Positions 5,609-11,105 of a DNA stretch of 11,105 nt are shown piece by piece; within the stretch, counting starts at the first letter, position 1; every line of letters starts with the position of its first letter. A program made the position numbers and the translations under genes. The notes under the pieces are model-generated. The model was not told where the DNA came from. It searched no databases and was given only the letters and a program-made list of their open reading frames with translations. The stretch lies in the NCBI GenBank assembly GCA_034658655.1, contig JAYEFQ010000124.1, positions 1 through 11,105 on the forward strand, read 5' to 3'. Source of the DNA: JAQIBY01 sp034658655 (GTDB lineage: Bacteria; Bacteroidota; Bacteroidia; Bacteroidales; ML635J-15).

Positions 5609-6637
5609 TTACAATTTCTGTCTTAAATCTTTCAGGAAAGTATCAATGTCACTGGCTTTCGTTTGCCAGGATGTAACCAGTCGAATTGCAGATTTTTCAG
5701 CATCAATCGGCTTCCAAATAAAAAATCCATAGTCAAATTCAATCTTTTTGATAAGCTCATTCGTGAAAATGGGAAAAATTTGATTGGTTTCCGGCTCAAT
5801 AAGAAACGAAAACCCCATATTTTTCAATCCATCACTAAGTATTTGTGCCATTTTATTTGTGTGTTCTGCTAAGGAAAAGTATAAATCATTTTCCAACATA
5901 GTTTGAAATTGCAAGCCGAAAATTCGCCCTTTCGCCAGCAATGCTCCACGCTGTTTCATTTGGAACCGCAGGTGAGATTTTAATTTGTTGTTTGTGATAA
6001 TGAGTGCTTCACCGAGTAGAAAGCCATTTTTTGTGCCTCCAATATAAAATGCATCGCAATTGGCAGCAATTATTTCTAAACTGAGATCGCTGTTTTTGGC
6101 AGTAATTGCTGCTCCAATCCTTGCACCATCAATGTAAAGAAATAAGTCATTGTTTTGACAAAATCTGTATAATGTTTTTAATTCTTTTGCTGAATAAACA
6201 CTGCCAATTTCGGTGCTATTAGAAATGAAAACAAGTTTTGGCGTAACCATGTGTTCAAAATAGTGGGCATCCAGAACAGACTGAATGTCATCAATGCTTA
6301 GTTTTCCATCTGCACGGGAAATGGTATTAATTTTATGCCCTGTTGCTTCTATTGCCCCGGCTTCGTGGGTGGCTATATGTGCCATTTCATTTGCAATAAC
6401 CGATTCGTAGGATCTTAAAGCGTGTGCAATCAAGATTAAATTTACTTGTGTTCCTCCAGAGAGAAAATGAACATCAGCATCGGTCTGATTGCATTTTTCT
6501 TGAATTAATTGTTTCGCCTGATTACAGTAAGTGTCATCACTGTATCCGTCTTCCTGATTAAGATTATTGGTTGCCAAGGCTTCCAGAATTTTTGGATGGC
6601 ATCCTTCGGAATAATCGTTTCTAAAAGCGTATTTCAT
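5609..6637 (-). CDS. PLP-dependent threonine-aldolase-family protein (beta-eliminating lyase)
   Basis: This 342-residue fold-type I PLP enzyme is of the length usual for low-specificity threonine aldolases (E. coli LtaE is 333). Visible landmarks are SGGTQVN at residues 60-66 (phosphate-binding loop), H87 in AHIATHEAGAIE (the His that stacks on the PLP ring), D170 and R172 in YIDGARIG (Asp to the pyridine nitrogen), and K203 in YIGGTKNG (Schiff-base lysine). Threonine aldolases cleave L-threonine or allo-threonine to glycine and acetaldehyde. At the position of the second active-site His of LtaE (THN region), this protein reads SNSTEIGSVY (139-148) and has no His, so the true substrate may be another beta-hydroxy amino acid. 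It lies 112 bp upstream of the cold-shock gene, whose promoter sits in the gap, so the two are probably separate units. Confidence 0.88.
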   Translation of the reverse strand: MKYAFRNDYSEGCHPKILEALATNNLNQEDGYSDDTYCNQAKQLIQEKCNQTDADVHFLSGGTQVNLILIAHALRSYESVIANEMAHIATHEAGAIEATGHKINTISRADGKLSIDDIQSVLDAHYFEHMVTPKLVFISNSTEIGSVYSAKELKTLYRFCQNNDLFLYIDGARIGAAITAKNSDLSLEIIAANCDAFYIGGTKNGFLLGEALIITNNKLKSHLRFQMKQRGALLAKGRIFGLQFQTMLENDLYFSLAEHTNKMAQILSDGLKNMGFSFLIEPETNQIFPIFTNELIKKIEFDYGFFIWKPIDAEKSAIRLVTSWQTKASDIDTFLKDLRQKL

Positions 6638-6792
6638 TAGAATAAATATCGTTTAATAATGCTAAAATTAATATTGTTTCTTTAAAATTTGTGCAACTTG
6701 TCGTGATTTTTCAATCTTTCATTTCAAAATAATTAAATGTTATTGATTTGTCATTTAACTAAAATCCACACTTATTTGTTGACAACCTCTTA

Positions 6793-6822
6793 ATACCACT
6801 TTAAAATCAAAAATTCTGGTAT
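6793..6822. repeat. Short inverted repeat ATACCA / TGGTAT after the propeller gene
   Basis: ATACCA (6793-6798) and TGGTAT (6817-6822) form a 6-bp stem with an 18-nt loop, 20 bp past the stop of the propeller gene. There is no U tract, so it is a poor terminator. The TGGTATAA word is the same one that recurs in the 4.3-5.1 kb island. The rest of the 205-bp gap (6638-6842) shows nothing else I can support; the best -7-like word for the aldolase gene is TAATTTTA, without a matching -33. Confidence 0.25.
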
Positions 6823-6842
6823 AAAATATTGATGCTGAAAAA

Positions 6843-7898
6843 TTAAAACGAATTTAGATTATTTTCTTGGATTGACAAAAACCAAACTTGACCTTTGGTG
6901 GTTGCACAAACAACTGTGCTGTCGTTTAGTACTTTGGGTGAGGAAAATATTTTTCCTTGAGTGTTAAATTTTGCAAGTTTTTCTCCTTTTGGTGATAAAA
7001 GATACAAATGCTTGTCGTAACTGCCAATAAGGATATTTCCATTGGGAAGCTCTGCTGGTGACGCAATAATTTTTCCATTGGCAGTAAATTCTCTTAATAT
7101 TTTCCCTGTTAAAGAAATGAAATAAATCTTTCCTTTATATGTGCCACAAACAATTTCCCCGTTTTTTGTTTCAATGGGAGTGGAGTGAATTTTTCCTCCA
7201 ACATAAGTTTCTCCAATGGGTTCTCCTTGGGTGGATGTAAAATGTAATTTATTATCGTAAGCTCCGAAAACAATAACACCATTGCTTAATTCCAAGGGTT
7301 TTGAGTGCAATATCCAACCATTAGTTTTGTATTTGTTCACAACCTTTCTAGAGGTGTTTATAAAAAACATTTTTTTGTCATTTGATCCAATTGCCATCAA
7401 ACCAGAACTTAATTTGACAATACTACCGTGAATTAAATTTTTAGTTCGGATTTTGAAAATATTTTCATTATTGTAATTTAAGAAAATCACTGAATTGTTG
7501 CATCCAAAGACTAATTCTCCATTGAGGTTTTCAATAACATTAGTGAAAATCCGACCTCCCAGTCCAATCTTGTTTTTGAAATTCCCTTTTGAATCAAAGA
7601 AATACAGATTTTTGTCGTAAGATCCGATGACAATCATACCATTATTCATTTCAGCAGCCGTTGCGTGTACATAACCGTCTGTCTTATATTTGTTCACTAA
7701 TTTTCCCTGATGATTGAAAAAATAAATATGCTTATCATGATTTCCTAAAATAACTAAGTTTTTTGTAATGAGTGGAGAACCGTAAAATGCTGAATTTGCT
7801 TGATAAGAATTAATGGTTTCAACTTCATATCCTCCTGCAAAAAGCTTTGTGGAAATAAGAATAAAGCAAAAAATACTATTTAGGCGTTGCAATTTCAA
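6843..7898 (-). CDS. Secreted eight-bladed PQQ-like beta-propeller protein
   Basis: The protein has 351 residues with an N-terminal signal peptide (hydrophobic core IFCFILIST at 9-17; likely cleavage after LFA, residue 21). The mature part is almost entirely tandem repeats with the pattern G-[ST]-x-D-K-x-[IL]-Y-F, then G-K, then NG. Repeat glycines fall at residues 52, 92, 132, 171, 212, 252 and 292, and the equivalent position 332 is Ala, so spacing is 39-41 residues. Seven full repeats plus a C-terminal part completed by the N-terminal strands (about 33-51) give eight blades closed in velcro fashion. This resembles BamB and PQQ-like propellers, which act as binding scaffolds in the periplasm or outside the cell, but no catalytic or cofactor ligands are evident. 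The start codon is TTG (7896-7898): the frame upstream reaches a TAG within three codons and has no ATG. It is divergent from histidine ammonia-lyase across 206 bp. Confidence 0.85.
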   Translation of the reverse strand: MKLQRLNSIFCFILISTKLFAGGYEVETINSYQANSAFYGSPLITKNLVILGNHDKHIYFFNHQGKLVNKYKTDGYVHATAAEMNNGMIVIGSYDKNLYFFDSKGNFKNKIGLGGRIFTNVIENLNGELVFGCNNSVIFLNYNNENIFKIRTKNLIHGSIVKLSSGLMAIGSNDKKMFFINTSRKVVNKYKTNGWILHSKPLELSNGVIVFGAYDNKLHFTSTQGEPIGETYVGGKIHSTPIETKNGEIVCGTYKGKIYFISLTGKILREFTANGKIIASPAELPNGNILIGSYDKHLYLLSPKGEKLAKFNTQGKIFSSPKVLNDSTVVCATTKGQVWFLSIQENNLNSF

Positions 7899-8061
7899 TT
7901 TGTGCTAAAATAAAGGCACTAAATTAATGCTTTTTTTGTATTTAGCGAATTTTTGCTTTTTTTATTTGGGTTTCCATTAGGTATCTCTACACCAGAAATA
8001 GAATAAATTACGATTTTATGAATTAATCAGTTTTTGGCGGATGATTATGCTTTAAATTTTT

Positions 8062-8069
8062 TAATTTTG
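8062..8069 (+). promoter_or_regulatory. Candidate -7 element upstream of hutH
   Basis: TAATTTTG matches TAnnTTTG exactly. The nearest upstream TTTG (8033-8036) is 25 bp away rather than 19, so the -33 half is poor. If used, transcription would start about 8074-8076, after the first possible ATG (8072) and before the second (8105). The rest of the 206-bp divergent region (7899-8104) is AT-rich without other clear signals. Confidence 0.35.
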
Positions 8070-8104
8070 TCATGCCAAAAGGCACGAACCAAAACATCAA
8101 AGCA

Positions 8105-9595
8105 ATGAGAATATTTGAAATAAGTCATAAGCCGCTTGATTTTAGCGATTTAATGGAATTAGTGCATGAAGATCATCAATTAGTATTGAGTCCTGAAGCA
8201 GAAAATGCAATTCAAGATTGTCGTAATTATCTTGATAAAAAAATGGATGCTGTGGATGCGCCGATATATGGTATTAATACCGGATTTGGCTCATTGTGTA
8301 AGGTTTCTATCGGGACTGAAGACTTGTCTAAATTACAGGAGAATTTAGTGAAATCCCATGCATGTGGTACAGGAGATCCTGTCCGTAAAGACATTGTAAA
8401 ACTCATGTTATTATTGAAGATACATGCCTTAAGCATTGGAAATTCAGGCGTATATCCACATACGGTAAAAATGTTGATTGAATTGTATAACCGAAATATT
8501 GTTCCTTTGGTTTTTGAATTAGGATCATTAGGTGCATCTGGTGATTTAGCGCCGCTTGCAAATATGGTTTTGCCAGTTTTAGGACTCGGTGAAGTGTTTT
8601 ATAAAGGGGAACGCATGCCTTCTGCACAAGCATTAGAATCAGAGGGCTTAAAGCCGATTTCTCTCGGAGCAAAAGAGGGTCTGGCTTTATTAAACGGTAC
8701 CCAATTTATGAGTGCACACGGTGTGTATGCCATGCTGAAATCACAAAAGTTGTCAAAACTGGCAGATTATGCAGCTGCTTTGTCCTTAGATGCCTATGAC
8801 GGTAGAATCGATCCGTTTTACGCATCATTGCACACAATTCGTCCGCACAAAGGTCAAATAGAAACAGCAAAACAAATTCGTGACTTATTGGATGGATCAA
8901 AATTTATTGTACAGGCAAAAGCACATGTGCAGGATCCATATTCATTCCGTTGTGTCCCGCAGGTTCACGGTGCGAGTAAAGAAGTAATTTCCCATGTAGC
9001 AGATATCTTGAAAACTGAAATTAATTCAGTAACAGATAATCCGACAATTTTCCCTGATGAAGACATGATTGTGTCAGGAGGAAATTTTCATGGACAGCCG
9101 CTGGCAATTAATTTTGATTATCTCGGCATCGGACTTGCTGAATTAGGAAATATTTCTGAGCGTCGGGTGTATCGCCTGATTAGCGGACAACGTGATTTGC
9201 CGGAGTTTTTAGTTGCAAATCCTGGCCTTAATTCAGGATTTATGATTCCACAATATGCTGCTGCAGCCATTGTGTCACAAAATAAGCAATTGTGTACACC
9301 GGCTTCTGTTGACAGTATTTCTAGTAGCAATGAGCAGGAAGACCATGTAAGTATGGGAGCAAATGCTGCCACCAAATTAATCCGAATTGTTGAAAATACA
9401 GAACGCATACTTGCCATTGAAATATTTGCTGCATCGCAAGCTTTAGAGTTTAAAGGACTTGATAAAACGTCTGAAAAACTTCAAACATTTGTTGCTGATT
9501 TTCGTAACAAGGTGCCATTTATTAATGAAGATGAGGAAATGTACCGTCATATTGATGCAGCGGTTCGATTTATTAATAACAAGCCCATTGATTGA
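8105..9595 (+). CDS. hutH: Histidine ammonia-lyase
   Basis: The enzyme deaminates L-histidine to urocanate and ammonia in the cytoplasm, the first step of histidine degradation. Numbering from the ATG at 8105 (496 residues), the self-cyclising MIO triad Ala-Ser-Gly is at 144-146 in GSLGASGDLAPL, next to the Pseudomonas putida positions 142-144. Other active-site residues also line up: Y56 in YGINTGFG, H85 in KSHACGTGD, N198 in LLNGTQ, R282 in YSFRC, and E412 in NEQEDHVSM. The Ser-His pair at 84-85 and Gln-Glu-Asp-His favour histidine over tyrosine or phenylalanine. An in-frame ATG at 8072 would add 11 residues (MPKGTNQNIKA), but the later start gives better agreement with family numbering and lies after the likely transcription start. 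No hutU, hutI or hutG is next to it, so the gene stands alone here. An aromatic ammonia-lyase role in pigment synthesis is the less likely alternative. Confidence 0.93.
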   Translation: MRIFEISHKPLDFSDLMELVHEDHQLVLSPEAENAIQDCRNYLDKKMDAVDAPIYGINTGFGSLCKVSIGTEDLSKLQENLVKSHACGTGDPVRKDIVKLMLLLKIHALSIGNSGVYPHTVKMLIELYNRNIVPLVFELGSLGASGDLAPLANMVLPVLGLGEVFYKGERMPSAQALESEGLKPISLGAKEGLALLNGTQFMSAHGVYAMLKSQKLSKLADYAAALSLDAYDGRIDPFYASLHTIRPHKGQIETAKQIRDLLDGSKFIVQAKAHVQDPYSFRCVPQVHGASKEVISHVADILKTEINSVTDNPTIFPDEDMIVSGGNFHGQPLAINFDYLGIGLAELGNISERRVYRLISGQRDLPEFLVANPGLNSGFMIPQYAAAAIVSQNKQLCTPASVDSISSSNEQEDHVSMGANAATKLIRIVENTERILAIEIFAASQALEFKGLDKTSEKLQTFVADFRNKVPFINEDEEMYRHIDAAVRFINNKPID

Positions 9596-9608
9596 CAATT
9601 TTCTATAA

Positions 9609-9655
9609 AAAGGGAAGATCAGAAACACCCTCCTCAAAGTGTCACTGACCCCTTT
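9609..9655 (+). terminator. Imperfect hairpin after hutH, terminator or dispersed palindrome
   Basis: Thirteen bases past the hutH stop, AAAGGG, TCAG and ACAC on the left pair with GTGT, CTGA and CCCTTT on the right. They are separated by small internal loops, with a 10-nt apical loop CCTCCTCAAA. The tail is CCCTTTCTCTAATT, so the U run is short. Position fits a terminator. The composition (GGGGTCAGTGACAC on the minus strand) also resembles dispersed REP-like palindromes. Confidence 0.45.
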
Positions 9656-9770
9656 CTCTAATTCGCTAAATTGAATTAATTGTATGATAAAGATAGCTTT
9701 TAAATGATAAAATGTATATCAGCTATAATGCTTATTTTTACTCTGTATTTTTACTGATAAAATTCTAACT

Positions 9771-9801
9771 TTTGCTCAGTGAAAATATTTTTTTACTTTC
9801 G
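9771..9801 (+). promoter_or_regulatory. Bacteroidota-type promoter for the membrane protein gene at 9819
   Basis: TTTG (9771-9774) matches the -33 element, and TACTTTCG (9794-9801) matches TAnnTTTG at all but one base, with exactly 19 bp between them. Transcription would start near 9807, about 12 nt before the GTG at 9819. This is the best two-part promoter in the window. The remaining DNA from 9656 to 9770 shows nothing I can name. Confidence 0.6.
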
Positions 9802-9818
9802 GTGTTGAAATAATTGTT

Positions 9819-10328
9819 GTGAATATAAAGCAATCTTTAAATAACGGATTTGGATATCTTCAGCATTTAGCACATCATCGGTTTAACATGAAGATGGGGG
9901 TAATTGCTGGTATTATCACAGGTTCTATCGTTTTTTATATCAATTACGATTTTGGGATTTTAGATGCTGGGTTTGCCTTTTTAAAGCAGTTCCTTTTTAA
10001 CTTTTTTATGGCATCTTATAATATAAAACTGATTGAAAGGCTTGTTTTTCGGATAAGATTTAAATGGTTGTCAATATTAAGTGGTGGCCTTATTCCTGCA
10101 ATTATTGCAACGGGAATTGTTTTTCTTGTACACTGGATTGGGCAAACCCCCGAGGCGTGGAAAAGCACCTACTGGCAAGGATTTTTTAATTTACCCATAT
10201 TTACAATTACTGCATGGATTTATTGTAGTGGTGCTGCTGAAAAATATTCGTTTTTCAAGCGCATATTATTCACAAAAACCAGTAAGCAGCAGTGTGGCAC
10301 CAAGTTAACATCAAAACATCCGATATAA
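9819..10328 (+). CDS. Small integral membrane protein of unknown function
   Basis: This 169-residue protein has four predicted membrane segments, at about residues 27-47, 50-70, 85-108 and 122-143. A basic, His-rich N-terminal stretch (HLAHHRFNMKMG) precedes the first, and a Lys-rich tail follows the last. The loop between segments two and three is basic (RLVFRIRFKW), which suggests it faces the cytoplasm. The start is GTG. An in-frame ATG at 9888 would remove the first 23 residues, but FNMKMG reads as part of the protein, and the promoter at 9771-9801 sits just ahead of the GTG. I do not recognise the family. It is spaced 223 bp from hutH and has its own promoter, so a role in histidine use is not implied. 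Confidence 0.75.
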   Translation: MNIKQSLNNGFGYLQHLAHHRFNMKMGVIAGIITGSIVFYINYDFGILDAGFAFLKQFLFNFFMASYNIKLIERLVFRIRFKWLSILSGGLIPAIIATGIVFLVHWIGQTPEAWKSTYWQGFFNLPIFTITAWIYCSGAAEKYSFFKRILFTKTSKQQCGTKLTSKHPI

Positions 10329-10486
10329 ATATTTGACAATTATTGTGTTTAGTGTTTTTCAGCAGACCCTAATCGATTTTTCATGTGGTCAATGCTTTTT
10401 TGAAATCATAATTTGCCCGCTTCTTTTTGATATGCAATATTTTATTTGATTTTATCGGATATTTTTTTTTATTAAACAAATTTTTA

Positions 10487-10494
10487 TATATTTG
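10487..10494 (+). promoter_or_regulatory. Candidate -7 element for the membrane protein gene at 10535
   Basis: TATATTTG matches TAnnTTTG exactly. The -33 position 19 bp upstream (10464-10467) is TTTT, one base off TTTG. Transcription would start near 10500, giving a leader of about 35 nt that is almost pure A/T. The rest of 10329-10486 shows no other signal, and no terminator hairpin is clear after the gene ending at 10328. Confidence 0.45.
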
Positions 10495-10534
10495 AACGAA
10501 GAAAAATAAAAATACTAACTTAAATTAATTAATT

Positions 10535-11092
10535 ATGAAGGGATTTTTTTTTGATTTTATTAAACCAGGACTTAACTTAGTTGATAATGGAAGTTTCTTT
10601 AAACGTCCATTTTCTTGGTTGTATGTTGTTTTTGCGGTATTAAATTTGTTAATGCCATTATTCATTTTGTATCAAGCGATTGAGTACAAATTATTTAGTG
10701 GCGGATTCAAATTTGTAGTTGCATTTATTCTCATGTGGATTTTTGTTGTTGCCGCTTCATGGGTAGGGTTCCAAATTTGGTGGCATCGTAAAGATAAAGT
10801 GTTGGAATCAAGCACAGTATCTGATGAATTTGTATCAACTCCTGTTTTTACTCACTTTATTCAAAGTTTTGGAGAATGGTTAGGTAGCTTTTTTGCTATT
10901 GCAGGTTTTGGAGTCGCTTTGGTCAGTACTATTTTTGGTACCGGTGGACTTCCTGGTTTAGATATGTTAGGTGGGGGGGTTATCAATATTATTCTTGCTC
11001 CTTTAGAAGGATTTTTAATTATTATTGTGTTTCGCTTTATTGCAGAGCAAGCCAGGGCATTGGTGCAAATTGCGAACAATACAAAAAAATAA
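10535..11092 (+). CDS. Integral membrane protein of unknown function
   Basis: This 185-residue protein has four predicted membrane segments, at about residues 27-48, 57-82, 113-135 and 146-167. The N-terminus (MKGFFFDFIKPG) is probably an amphipathic helix on the cytoplasmic face. The loop between segments two and three is polar (WWHRKDKVLESSTVSDEF) and the C-terminus is hydrophilic (NNTKK). A glycine-rich stretch (FGTGGLPGLDMLGGG, about 134-148) links segments three and four and is the most distinctive part; it could be a re-entrant or tightly packed loop. I cannot assign a family. It has its own promoter-like sequence, is complete, and ends 13 bp before the window edge, so a downstream partner cannot be excluded. 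Confidence 0.8.
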   Translation: MKGFFFDFIKPGLNLVDNGSFFKRPFSWLYVVFAVLNLLMPLFILYQAIEYKLFSGGFKFVVAFILMWIFVVAASWVGFQIWWHRKDKVLESSTVSDEFVSTPVFTHFIQSFGEWLGSFFAIAGFGVALVSTIFGTGGLPGLDMLGGGVINIILAPLEGFLIIIVFRFIAEQARALVQIANNTKK

Positions 11093-11105
11093 ATTTTATT
11101 ATTCG

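Noticed and set aside
6793..6822. Terminator of the propeller gene
   Set aside because: The stem is only 6 bp with an 18-nt loop and no U tract, so I kept it as a short inverted repeat instead.
8227..9637. Minus-strand open frames opposite hutH, including a 64-codon frame over its end
   Set aside because: They are shadows of a fully conserved histidine ammonia-lyase, and the last one also crosses the hairpin at 9609-9655.
10081..10308. Plus-strand 75-codon frame inside the 9819 gene
   Set aside because: It is an overlapping alternative frame of the membrane protein. The 9819 frame has regular membrane segments and a matched promoter, and the alternative has neither.

Overview
The window is AT-rich chromosomal DNA that most likely comes from a member of the Bacteroidota (Flavobacteriales-like is a guess; the phylum is better supported). 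Four signs point there. Several genes are preceded by the TTTG / about 19 bp / TAnnTTTG promoter type of this phylum rather than sigma70 boxes. Shine-Dalgarno sequences are essentially absent. Two small lipoproteins sit in tandem. The Fe-S flavoprotein and the threonine-aldolase-like protein look like the Bacteroidota versions of their families.

Layout. Positions 1-1206 (minus) hold two adjacent lipoprotein genes that look like one operon; the distal one runs off the left edge and has no stop codon in the window. Positions 1384-4314 (minus) encode a large single-chain FAD / 4Fe-4S / CCG-domain dehydrogenase related to the D-2-hydroxyglutarate / D-lactate dehydrogenase group. Positions 4320-5254 contain no intact gene. 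They form a patchwork of perfect inverted repeats, a 10-base direct repeat, a short open fragment that looks like the tail of a lost gene, and terminator-like hairpins. This is the least explained stretch. Positions 5255-5530 hold a small cold-shock-domain gene (minus) with a clear promoter and a strong intrinsic terminator. It is followed by a PLP-dependent threonine-aldolase-family gene (5609-6637, minus) and a secreted eight-bladed beta-propeller protein (6843-7898, minus, TTG start). Transcription then switches to the plus strand, with histidine ammonia-lyase (8105-9595), an imperfect hairpin after its stop, and two unrelated small integral membrane proteins of unknown function (9819-10328 and 10535-11092), each with its own promoter-like sequence.

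The genes do not form one pathway. Most are separated by 100-200 bp with their own promoter signals, so the window reads as ordinary core-genome housekeeping and catabolic genes interrupted by one decayed, possibly once mobile, intergenic island. Two links are plausible: the lipoprotein pair as an operon, and general amino-acid and hydroxy-acid catabolism (histidine deamination, threonine-aldolase-type cleavage, 2-hydroxyacid oxidation) as a theme. I saw no CRISPR array, rRNA, tRNA, intact transposase or defence system. I did not find a convincing new biological system. The best leads are the 4.3-5.25 kb island and the two uncharacterised membrane proteins.
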